Shown here: piece after piece, positions 18,441-26,460 of the stretch
How positions within the stretch are numbered: the first letter of the stretch is position 1
Layout of the letters: the number at the start of each line of letters is the position of its first letter
Translations under genes and position numbers: made by a program
Assembly: GCF_014205135.1 (NCBI RefSeq)
Contig: NZ_JACHMY010000001.1
Span: 2,666,001-2,730,000, forward strand
Source of the DNA: Kribbella italica
GTDB taxonomy: Bacteria > Actinomycetota > Actinomycetes > Propionibacteriales > Kribbellaceae
Length of the DNA: 64,000 nucleotides
Reading direction: 5' to 3'
The notes under the pieces: model-generated
Databases searched by the model: none
What the model saw: only the letters and a program-made list of their open reading frames with translations
What the model was told of the DNA's origin: nothing

Positions 18441-20123
18441 ATGAACATCCGTACTGTCAGAGGCCGCGGTACGGCGGTCGCCGTCCTGACCGCGCTGTCA
18501 CTGGGGCTGGCCGCGTGCAGCGGTGGCGGCAGTGACACCGCGGCGCAGAAGCCCTTGCCCACCGTCACCGGCAATCCGGCGGTGACGATCAACGTCTTCG
18601 CACCCCAGGGCCCCGAGACCGATCTCAGCCGCAACGAGTTCTCCCAGCGGATCGGCAAGCAGTTCAACATCACCTTCAAGTGGCAGACCACCACGTACGA
18701 CGCGGGGCCGGCCCGCGAGAAGCGGCAGATCTCGCTGGCCAGCGGCGACTACCCCGACCTCTACCTACTCGTCCCGTGGGTGGACCAGTTCAGCCAGGCC
18801 GACCTGCTCAAGCTGTCCAAGCAGGGCGTCGTCCTGCCGCTCAACCAGCTGATCGACCAGTACGCGCCGAACATCAAGAAGGCGCTGGACACCAACCCGA
18901 CGTACAAGGCGATGGCCACCGCGCCCGACGGCAACGTGTACGGCCTGCCGCAGTGGAACGACTGCTACCACTGCTCGTACCAGGCCAAGCTGTGGATGAA
19001 CAGCGCCTGGCTGAAGAAGCTGGGGCTGCAGCAGCCGAAGACCACCGAGGACATGGTCAAGGTGCTGCGCGCGTTCAAGACCCAGGATCCCAACGGCAAC
19101 GGCAAGGCCGACGAGATCCCGCTCAGCGCCGACGCCCGCGACATCCTGATCCCGTACTTCATGAACGCCTTCCTCTACAACCCGCAGGGCACCAACGGCA
19201 ACACCAACTCGACCCTGGTGCTCAACGACGGCAAGGTCGACACCCAGGCGAACAAGGACGGCTGGAAGAGAGGGCTGGCCTACCTGCGCTCGCTGTACGG
19301 CGAAGGCCTGATCGACAAGGGCGCTTTCACCCAGAACGCGGACGCGCTGAAGCGGCAGGGGGACAGTGCCGGACCGGTGATCCTCGGCTCCTCGACGGTC
19401 GGCCACCCCGGGATCTTCGTGGCGATCGGTGCGGCCGACGGCCGGGACAAGCAGTACGACGCGGTGCCTCCGCTGACCGGTCCGGACGGCGCGAACTTCG
19501 CCGGCTACAGCTTCCCCAGCGCGCCGGGCGCCACCTTCGTGCTGACGAACAAGGCGAGCCCCGAGGTACAGATCCAGGCGATCAAGATGCTGGACTACAT
19601 CTACTCCACCGAAGGCCAGATCAACGGCATGTTCGGCACGGAGGGCAAGACGTGGACACCTCCCAAGGCCGGGGACGTCGCGCTGGAGAAGACGGCCAAG
19701 CCGCTGTACAAGCAGGTCAAGCTCAAGCCCGGTTCGCCGCCCACCAACGCCGGCTGGGGTCCGCTCGCGCAGTACAACAACACCATCGACTTCCGCAACT
19801 CCGAGATCATCGCCACCGACGTCTACTCCCAGGACGGGTACGAACGCCGGCTGCTCGAGGAGACCAAGAAGTACGACGGTCACGAGGACAAGGCGCAGAT
19901 CTACCCGTACTGGAAGGTCTGGATCCCGCCGGAGCTCGGCAGCGAGGTGGCGACCCTGCAGACGAACATCGAGAACTACACCCAGCAGAACGCGCTGCAG
20001 TTCATCACCGGCTCCAAGGACATCGACAAGGACTGGGACGCCTACGTGAAGGGCCTGGAGAGCCTGGGACTCAAGCGCTACCTGGAGATCCAGCAGACGG
20101 CGTACGACAAAGCACCGAAGTGA
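18441..20123 (+). CDS. Extracellular sugar-binding lipoprotein (LipO/YtcQ class)
   Basis: A 560-residue binding protein with a lipoprotein signal (MNIRTVRGRG, hydrophobic core, LGLAAC, Cys26). The mature part opens with VTINVFAPQGPETDLS, contains YGLPQWNDCYHC, the calcium-loop-like DPNGNGKADEIPL and the C-terminal YLEIQQTAYDKAPK that is conserved in this class. Large size (over 500 residues) is usual for binding proteins that deliver complex oligosaccharides to LplB/YtcP permeases. RBS AGAAGGAAG precedes ATG 18441. The stop overlaps the GTG of the GH43 gene. Confidence 0.92.
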   Translation: MNIRTVRGRGTAVAVLTALSLGLAACSGGGSDTAAQKPLPTVTGNPAVTINVFAPQGPETDLSRNEFSQRIGKQFNITFKWQTTTYDAGPAREKRQISLASGDYPDLYLLVPWVDQFSQADLLKLSKQGVVLPLNQLIDQYAPNIKKALDTNPTYKAMATAPDGNVYGLPQWNDCYHCSYQAKLWMNSAWLKKLGLQQPKTTEDMVKVLRAFKTQDPNGNGKADEIPLSADARDILIPYFMNAFLYNPQGTNGNTNSTLVLNDGKVDTQANKDGWKRGLAYLRSLYGEGLIDKGAFTQNADALKRQGDSAGPVILGSSTVGHPGIFVAIGAADGRDKQYDAVPPLTGPDGANFAGYSFPSAPGATFVLTNKASPEVQIQAIKMLDYIYSTEGQINGMFGTEGKTWTPPKAGDVALEKTAKPLYKQVKLKPGSPPTNAGWGPLAQYNNTIDFRNSEIIATDVYSQDGYERRLLEETKKYDGHEDKAQIYPYWKVWIPPELGSEVATLQTNIENYTQQNALQFITGSKDIDKDWDAYVKGLESLGLKRYLEIQQTAYDKAPK

Positions 20124-21664
20124 TCGAAGGCTCCGCAACGCTGAGGTCCGGCGGGCAGTGGGGTGACCAGGGCGACGGTCACTACGTCAACCCGATCCTG
20201 CCCGCCGACCTCAGCGACTTCGACTGCATCCGGGTCGGCGACGACTACTACGGCATCACCAGCACGTTCGGCTACTCCCCCGGGATGGCGGTCCTGCACT
20301 CGACCGACCTGGTGACCTGGAGGGTGATCGGGCATGCCGTCGACGACCTGACCCGGGTCGGTCCCGAGCTGAACTGGGACCGGATGAACCGGTACGGGCG
20401 CGGCGTGTGGGCGGGCGCCATCCGCCACCACGCCGGCCGGTTCTGGGTGTACTTCAACACCCCGGACGAGGGCTTCTTCATGACCACGGCAGCGGACCCG
20501 GCCGGGCCGTGGGAACCCGTCCACGCACTGTGGCGGGTGGCCGGCTGGAACGACGTGTGCCCCTTCTGGGACGACGATGGCCGTGCGTACCTGGTCGCGA
20601 CGAACTTCGCCGCGGACTACCGGACCCACCTGTTCGTACTGAGCGCTGACGGCCGGTCGCTGAGGTCGGACCGCCTCATTCACCAGTCGCCTGGTGGTGA
20701 AGCGAGTAAGCTCTACAAGATCGACGGGTACTACTACCACCTCTACAGCGAGGTGAAGCCCGAAGGCCGGGTCGTGATGATGAACCGGGGCACCGACCTC
20801 TACGGCCCGTACGAGACGCGGCAGTTGCAGCACGTCGACGCGTCCGTCGATCGCGAACCCAACCAAGGCGGCTTGGTGATCGGACCGGACGGCGCCTGGT
20901 ACTGGGTGACCCACCACGGCACCGGTGGACACTGGGAAGGGCGGACGCTCTCGCTGCTTCCCGTGACCTGGGTGGACGGATGGCCAGTGCTCGGACAGGT
21001 CGGGCCCGACGGCATCGGCACGATGGTCTGGCGCGGTGCCGTGCCGTCCGGTCGCGAACACCAGCAGACCGAGCTGCCGCAGATCGTCACCGGCGACGAC
21101 TTCGCCGCGCCGCGGCTCCGACCCGAGTGGGAGTGGCACTACCAACCACGCGCGGACCGATGGTCGCTGACCGATCGGCCGGGATCCCTCCGCCTCTACG
21201 CTTTCCCACCCCTGGAGCTGCACGACCTCTTGAAGGTCGGGAACACACTGACCCAACGAGCGGTCCGCGTACCGGGCAGCACGGTGACGGCACGGCTCGC
21301 ACTGGGCGGGTTGACCGACGGCCAGTACGCCGGGTTGTGCCACTTCGCCGCCACGTCCGCCGGTCTGGCGGCACACCGGGCCGGCGGCGTCACGGTGCTC
21401 ACGCTCAACCAGAACGGGCACCTCGAAACCGGATCGGTCATCGCCCAGGAGGAGGTCTGGCTGCGGTCCCGGTGGGACCTCGACGGAGTCAGCCAGTTCT
21501 CGTTCAGCCTCGACGGCAGCACCTTCACCGACTTCGGCCCGTCGTACCAGTTGACCTGGGGTGGCTACCGGGGTGACCGGATCGGGCTCTACGCCTACAA
21601 CGCCGAGGACTCCGGACACGTGGATGTCCTCTCCTTCGACTACACGACCACGCGGGAGCTGTGA
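20120..21664 (+). CDS. Glycoside hydrolase family 43
   Basis: A 514-residue cytoplasmic GH43 enzyme (five-bladed propeller) with a C-terminal beta-sandwich of the type found in GH43 beta-xylosidases (about residues 310-514). The catalytic triad can be placed on NPILPADLSDFDCIRVGDDY (Asp base), FWDDDGRAYLVATNF (Asp, pKa modulator) and PGGEASKLYKIDGYYYHLYS (Glu acid). Start GTG 20120 overlaps the preceding stop (GTGA). Members are beta-xylosidases, alpha-arabinofuranosidases or exo-beta-1,3-galactanases. The locus suggests side-chain trimming of imported galactan/arabinan oligomers; the exact specificity is unresolved. Confidence 0.88.
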   Translation: MIEGSATLRSGGQWGDQGDGHYVNPILPADLSDFDCIRVGDDYYGITSTFGYSPGMAVLHSTDLVTWRVIGHAVDDLTRVGPELNWDRMNRYGRGVWAGAIRHHAGRFWVYFNTPDEGFFMTTAADPAGPWEPVHALWRVAGWNDVCPFWDDDGRAYLVATNFAADYRTHLFVLSADGRSLRSDRLIHQSPGGEASKLYKIDGYYYHLYSEVKPEGRVVMMNRGTDLYGPYETRQLQHVDASVDREPNQGGLVIGPDGAWYWVTHHGTGGHWEGRTLSLLPVTWVDGWPVLGQVGPDGIGTMVWRGAVPSGREHQQTELPQIVTGDDFAAPRLRPEWEWHYQPRADRWSLTDRPGSLRLYAFPPLELHDLLKVGNTLTQRAVRVPGSTVTARLALGGLTDGQYAGLCHFAATSAGLAAHRAGGVTVLTLNQNGHLETGSVIAQEEVWLRSRWDLDGVSQFSFSLDGSTFTDFGPSYQLTWGGYRGDRIGLYAYNAEDSGHVDVLSFDYTTTREL

Positions 21665-23677
21665 ATGACCCTGGCCTGGCAGACACCGAACTTCACCCTG
21701 ACCTTCGCCGTCGACGACGGACCGGTCCGCCTGGCCGGCTGGCGACCGGCGACGGGCTCAGAGGTTGCTCTCGGCACCGACCAGCCGCTGGTCGAGATCT
21801 CCGCGATCGGTCACGGCCGGTCCCCCGGCACCGTGCGGCACGTCGGGACCCAGATCGGTCATCGGCTCAGGTACGTCGGTGCGGAGCCGACCGACACCTC
21901 GCTGCGGATCGAGCAGTACGACGAGACCACCGGTCTCCGAGTGATCAGCTGCTTCGCGGCCGGCGCCGGTCTCCGCGCGTGGACCGAAGTGAAGCTCTCC
22001 GCGCCGGGCCGGCTGGAACTGGACTTCGTCTCGTCCCTGGCGGTCGGCCTCCCCTCGCTGGATGCCACTCTTGTTGCTGCCGACAACGACTGGATGGCGG
22101 AGAACCGGTGGAACCGGCGCCCGCTGCGGAGCCGGTTGGCCGACATCCGCAGCGACACGTACCGGCCGCTGGCCAAGCACCGCCTGGCGATCACCAACGC
22201 CGGCTCCTGGTCGACCGGTGAGGTGCTCCCGGTCGGCGTCCTCGTCGCCGGGGATCATGCACTCGGCTGGCAGATCGAGCACAACGGTCCGTGGCACTAC
22301 GAACTCGGCGAGACCCGCAGCGGTGGCTACCTGCTGCTCAGCGGACCGACGGACCAGGAACACGCTTGGACAGCGACCGTAACGCCGACCCAGACCTTCA
22401 CCACCGTGCCGGTTTCACTCGTGGCAGCGCCGGACGAAGCGAGCGCGTTCGTGGCGCTGACCGCCCAGCGCCGCGCGATCCGGCTCCGCCGGCCGGTCGA
22501 CGACCGGCTGCCTGTCGTCTTCAACGACTACATGAACACGCTGATGGGCGATCCGACGACCGCCAAGCTTTTCCCCCTGATCGATGCCGCGGCGGACGCC
22601 GGCGCCGACTACTTCTGCATCGACGCCGGCTGGTACGCCGAGGGCGACTGGTGGAGCACGGTCGGCGCCTGGCAGCCGTCGCCCAGCCGCTTCCCCGACG
22701 GCCTGGGCGAAGTCGTCGGCCGGATCAAGCAGCGTGGCATGGTCCCGGGCCTGTGGCTGGAACCGGAGGTCGTCGGCGTTGACTCCCCACTGGCGGCAGA
22801 GCTGCCGGACGGTGCCTTCCTCACTCGGCGGGGAGTACGCGTCGCCGAGCACGGCCGCTACCTGCTGGACCTGCGCAGTGATGCCGCTCGTGCCCACCTG
22901 AACTCGACCGTCGACCGGCTGATCGAGCAGTTCGGGATCGGCTTCTTCAAGCTGGACAACAACACGATGACCGGTCCGGGCACCGACAAGTCCGGTACGT
23001 CGCTCGGGCAGGGCCTGCTGGAGCACAACCGGGCCCACCTGCGCTGGCTGGACGAAGTCCAGGCCCGCCATCCCGAACTGCTGCTGGAGAACTGCGCGTC
23101 GGGCGCGATGCGGATGGACTACGCGTTGCTGTCACGCCTGCATCTGCAGTCCACCTCGGACCAGCAGGATCACCTGCTCTACGCCCCGATCGCCGCCGCC
23201 GCACCGGCGTCGATCCTGCCCGAGCAAGCGGGCAACTGGGCCTACCCGCAGACGGGCACCAGCACGGAGGAGCTGGTGTTCAGCCTCGTCAACGGCATCC
23301 TCGGCCGGCTCTACCTGTCCGGCCATCTCGACCGGTTCACGGCCGAGGAGCTGGACCTGGTGAAGGCCGCGGTCACCGCGCACCGCGAGATCCTCCCGCG
23401 TCTCGACCAGCTCGAGCCGTTCTGGCCGCTCGGTCTGCCGGGCTGGTCCGACGACTGGATCATGCTCGGCCTGCGTGACCGCACCACGGCGTACCTCTCG
23501 ATCTGGCACCGTGGACAGGGCCCGGCGTCGATCCGGATCCCGTGGTCCGGATCGACGCCGGCCGTTCTGTTCCCGAGCACGTCGCAGGGCTGGACCTTCA
23601 CCAAGCAGAGTGAGGAACTACTGGTGGAGACAGCGGTCAGCGAACCGTCCGCCCGTGTCCTCACGTGGCAGGATTGA
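21665..23677 (+). CDS. Alpha-galactosidase, glycoside hydrolase family 36
   Basis: A 670-residue GH36 enzyme without signal peptide. N-terminal beta-supersandwich, then a TIM barrel with DYMNTLMGDPT, IDAGWYAEGDWW, PGLWLEPEVVG, the nucleophile in FFKLDNN, and the acid/base Asp in LQSTSDQQD; LLENCASGAMRMDY is also a family signature. ATG 21665 directly abuts the preceding stop. It is last in the six-gene operon and ends 9 nt before the convergent GH53 stop. It should release terminal alpha-galactose, or alpha-GalNAc in some members, from imported oligosaccharides. Confidence 0.9.
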   Translation: MTLAWQTPNFTLTFAVDDGPVRLAGWRPATGSEVALGTDQPLVEISAIGHGRSPGTVRHVGTQIGHRLRYVGAEPTDTSLRIEQYDETTGLRVISCFAAGAGLRAWTEVKLSAPGRLELDFVSSLAVGLPSLDATLVAADNDWMAENRWNRRPLRSRLADIRSDTYRPLAKHRLAITNAGSWSTGEVLPVGVLVAGDHALGWQIEHNGPWHYELGETRSGGYLLLSGPTDQEHAWTATVTPTQTFTTVPVSLVAAPDEASAFVALTAQRRAIRLRRPVDDRLPVVFNDYMNTLMGDPTTAKLFPLIDAAADAGADYFCIDAGWYAEGDWWSTVGAWQPSPSRFPDGLGEVVGRIKQRGMVPGLWLEPEVVGVDSPLAAELPDGAFLTRRGVRVAEHGRYLLDLRSDAARAHLNSTVDRLIEQFGIGFFKLDNNTMTGPGTDKSGTSLGQGLLEHNRAHLRWLDEVQARHPELLLENCASGAMRMDYALLSRLHLQSTSDQQDHLLYAPIAAAAPASILPEQAGNWAYPQTGTSTEELVFSLVNGILGRLYLSGHLDRFTAEELDLVKAAVTAHREILPRLDQLEPFWPLGLPGWSDDWIMLGLRDRTTAYLSIWHRGQGPASIRIPWSGSTPAVLFPSTSQGWTFTKQSEELLVETAVSEPSARVLTWQD

Positions 23678-23686
23678 CCGCTGTCG

Positions 23687-25246
23687 TCAGCGCGGGTCGG
23701 GTGCGAAGTTCCGGGCTGCTGGTAGCAGCCGGCCGGTGAAGTCGAAGACGGCCTGGTTCTCCCAGGCGTTGCCGGACGCCGGGTCCGAGGGATCCCAACC
23801 GGCACCGGCGACGGCGGTCCACGCCGGCTCCCAGTAGACCGTTCCGATCCCGCGACCTCCCTCGGCCGAGGCGACCGCGTTCTGCACCGCACGGAACTGG
23901 GCCGCCTGTCCGGCCGGTGTCGCCGGGTATCCAGCGACCAGTTCGCTCGGGACGTCGATGACGTTCTCGTACGCCGGGCTGTCGTCGGCCAGCGTGAACG
24001 GATAGGCCGTCTCCACGTTCAGCACGTCCTTGTCGTAGCGCGCGGACAGCGTCGTGACGGCGTTCTGCAAGTCCGCGAGCGTTCCGTGCCAGTAGCCGTA
24101 GTACGACAGTCCGATCAGGTCGAACGGCACCTCACGGGCGACGGCCTGGTCGAACCACCAGGTCAGCGAGTCGATGCCGTTGTTGATGTTCGTCAGGTGC
24201 AGCAGGACCTGGGTCCGCGGGTCGACCTCCTTGACCGCCCGCGCGCCTGCGGTCAGGAACGATGCCAGGTTGTCCCACTGCGCACCCGGGACGCCGTCGT
24301 CGGGATCCACGTCCCAGGTCTGGCCCCACGGCCACAGCATGCCCGGATTGATCTCGTTGCCCACCTGCACCATGTCAGCCTTCACACCGGCGGCCTTCAG
24401 CGCCAGGAGCACCTCCCGGGTGTGCTGGTGAACCGCACCAGCCAACTGTTGCGGCGTCATCCCGTGCCAGGCCGCCGGCACTCCCTGCGCGCCGGGATCG
24501 GTCCAGCGGTCGGAGTAGTGGAAGTCGACGAGCAGTTTCATCCCGGCCGCCTTGATCCGCTGCGCCGTCGCGACCACGTGCGCCTGGTCGTTGTACCCGT
24601 CGGCCGGGTCGACCCAGACCTTCAGGCGGCCAAGATTCATCCCCGACCGGGCGAGGATCTTCACCGCGTCACCCGATCTGCCGTCCGCGGACCTGTACGT
24701 CGCCCCGAAGTCCTCGTTCTTGGCGAGTCCGGACAGGTCGCCACCCCGGATCGTCCGGGCCACCCGGCCCGGCGCCACACCGATGTCGTCGAAGCTCGCC
24801 CACGTCCCCGCCGGGCCGGCGGTCGTCAGGGTCACCGTGCACCGCTTCGGTCCCCCGGCGTACACCGACACCGCCGACCGTACCCACGCACCGGTCGCCG
24901 GAATCACGGTCGAGGCGGTCGCACCACACCCGCTGACCGACAGCGTCGAGCTGTTGAGCGCCCCGCCGGAGATGCCCCACGAACTGACCGTCCACCAGCC
25001 GCGGTCGGGCAACTTGACGGTTTGGCGGGTGGTCACCCGGTACCGCTTGCCCGACCAGTGGGTCAGCCGGTTGCCGGTCCGGCCGGCGGTCTCGATCTTC
25101 GCCGTACCGGCTGGGCCGGAAACGCTCCAGCCCCTCAGCCCTTGCTCGAAGCCTCCGTTCGCGACGCTGCCGCGCTGGGCGGAGGCGGTTCCGGTCGCCG
25201 CGACGATCAGTCCTGTGGTGAGGGTGAGTACGGTCAAGATCTTCAT
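23687..25246 (-). CDS. Secreted endo-beta-1,4-galactanase (GH53) with N-terminal CBM
   Basis: A 519-residue secreted enzyme: signal peptide 1-23 (ends TASA), a jelly-roll carbohydrate-binding domain at about 28-150 (NGGFEQGLRGWSVSG ... WASFDDIGV, CBM61-like), then a GH53 barrel (RGGDLSGLAKNEDFGATY). The acid/base Glu is in VQVGNEINPGMLWPWG (about residue 297) and the nucleophile Glu in NVETAYPF (about 407). GH53 cleaves beta-1,4-galactan of rhamnogalacturonan I or type I arabinogalactan outside the cell. ATG 25246 has GAGGAG 6 nt upstream; the open frame extends further but without a signal. It is divergent from a LacI gene with two shared operators. Confidence 0.92.
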   Translation of the reverse strand: MKILTVLTLTTGLIVAATGTASAQRGSVANGGFEQGLRGWSVSGPAGTAKIETAGRTGNRLTHWSGKRYRVTTRQTVKLPDRGWWTVSSWGISGGALNSSTLSVSGCGATASTVIPATGAWVRSAVSVYAGGPKRCTVTLTTAGPAGTWASFDDIGVAPGRVARTIRGGDLSGLAKNEDFGATYRSADGRSGDAVKILARSGMNLGRLKVWVDPADGYNDQAHVVATAQRIKAAGMKLLVDFHYSDRWTDPGAQGVPAAWHGMTPQQLAGAVHQHTREVLLALKAAGVKADMVQVGNEINPGMLWPWGQTWDVDPDDGVPGAQWDNLASFLTAGARAVKEVDPRTQVLLHLTNINNGIDSLTWWFDQAVAREVPFDLIGLSYYGYWHGTLADLQNAVTTLSARYDKDVLNVETAYPFTLADDSPAYENVIDVPSELVAGYPATPAGQAAQFRAVQNAVASAEGGRGIGTVYWEPAWTAVAGAGWDPSDPASGNAWENQAVFDFTGRLLPAARNFAPDPR

Positions 25247-25272
25247 CAAAGCTCCTCGTCTCGCTCGCGTCT

Positions 25273-25286
25273 TGTGCACGTGCACA
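25273..25286. promoter_or_regulatory. LacI-type operator O1 (perfect palindrome)
   Basis: TGTGCACGTGCACA is a perfect 14-bp palindrome with the central CG of LacI-family sites. It lies 27 nt upstream of the GH53 start codon, where a bound repressor would block its promoter or 5' end. Confidence 0.7.
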
Positions 25287-25360
25287 GCCTGATGACTGGT
25301 GGTAACAGCAAGAAAAACTGATGAAACCCACAGTTGACAAGACCGAGGCTTCACTTTCGC

Positions 25361-25374
25361 TGTGAACGTGCACA
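25361..25374. promoter_or_regulatory. LacI-type operator O2
   Basis: TGTGAACGTGCACA differs from O1 by one base and lies 66 nt upstream of the lacI-type GTG start. A TTGACA hexamer reading toward the regulator gene is at 25334-25339. The two sites are 88 nt apart centre to centre and could allow looping and autoregulation. Confidence 0.65.
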
Positions 25375-25439
25375 GTCACCGGCTCGAGCCCGGCGGCCAA
25401 CGGCACAGCCGAGACTCGACGTGACTAGACTCGTCGGTC

Positions 25440-26453
25440 GTGGAGCACAACGGCGGCCGGAGACGACCCACCATCAAGGACGTGGCCGCCGTCGCCGGGG
25501 TGTCCCGCGGGACCGTGTCCCGGGTCATCAACGGTGGCCACTGGGTGTCTCCGGAGGCGCTGGTCGCGGTCCAGGCCGCGATCCGCTCGACCGGGTACGC
25601 CGCCAACCGGCACGCCCGCAGCCTGGTCACCGGCCGGGCGAACTCGGTCGCGTTCCTGCTGACCGAGTCCCACCAACTGCTGTTCGAGGACCCGAACTTC
25701 TCGGTCCTGCTCCGCGGTGCCGCCGATGCGCTGGCCAGGCAGGACATGCCACTGCTGCTGATGGTCGCAGGCACCCCGGAGGAGCGCCACCGGGTCACTG
25801 ACTACGTCACCGCCGGCCATGTGGACGGTGTCCTGCTGATCTCGACGCACGCTGACGACCCGGTCGTGGGATCGTTGCTGCGCGAGCAGGTCCCGGTGGT
25901 CTCCTGCGGCGCACCGCTGGGTTACGAGGGCAAGGTCGGGTACGTCGCGGCCGACGACGTCGCCGGGGCGCGAGAGATGGTCCGGCATCTTCGCGACACC
26001 GGTCGCCGGCACCTTGCGACCATCACCGGCCCACTGGACACCCCTGGTGGCGTGCAGCGGCTCCAGGGGTACCGCGACGAGCTCGGCACCGACTACGACG
26101 AAGAACTGGTGGCCTACGGCGACTACTCCAGACTCGGCGGTCAGCGGGCGATGGCGGAGCTCCTGGCCAGGCGTCCGGAGCTCGATGCGGTGTTCGTCGC
26201 GTCGGACCTGATGGCCGCAGGCGCCCTGGCCACGCTGGCTGCCCAGGGTCGCCGGGTCCCCCAGGACGTCGCCGTCGGCGGCTTCGACGACTCCTGGCTG
26301 GCGGCGACCCTGGTCCCGGCCCTCACCACCATGCGACAGCCGTTCGACCGGATCAGCGCCGAGATGGTGCGACTGCTGGGCCAGGTCATCAACGGCGAAC
26401 AGCCCGCCACGGTGATCCTGCCGACCACGCTGGTCCGCCGCGACTCGACCTGA
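25440..26453 (+). CDS. LacI family transcriptional regulator
   Basis: A 337-residue repressor: N-terminal HTH and hinge (PTIKDVAAVAGVSRGTVSRV, then AIRSTGYAANRHARSLVTG) and a periplasmic-binding-protein-like sugar domain (GHVDGVLLIS, AADDVAGAREMVRHL, AVFVASDLMAAGAL, VAVGGFDDS, LTTMRQP). GTG 25440 is the start that leaves the HTH at its usual distance. Two palindromes with a central CG in the divergent gap are the probable sites. It most likely represses the GH53 galactanase and itself, with galacto-oligosaccharide or galactose as inducer; that part is inference. It ends 7 nt before the convergent GH106 stop. Confidence 0.93.
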   Translation: MEHNGGRRRPTIKDVAAVAGVSRGTVSRVINGGHWVSPEALVAVQAAIRSTGYAANRHARSLVTGRANSVAFLLTESHQLLFEDPNFSVLLRGAADALARQDMPLLLMVAGTPEERHRVTDYVTAGHVDGVLLISTHADDPVVGSLLREQVPVVSCGAPLGYEGKVGYVAADDVAGAREMVRHLRDTGRRHLATITGPLDTPGGVQRLQGYRDELGTDYDEELVAYGDYSRLGGQRAMAELLARRPELDAVFVASDLMAAGALATLAAQGRRVPQDVAVGGFDDSWLAATLVPALTTMRQPFDRISAEMVRLLGQVINGEQPATVILPTTLVRRDST

Positions 26454-26460
26454 TCGCGGG

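Noticed and set aside
18680..20119. Upstream extension of the GH43 frame over the binding-protein gene
   Set aside because: The reading is Arg/Gln/Gly-rich nonsense in another frame of the lipoprotein; the true GH43 start is the overlapping GTG at 20120.
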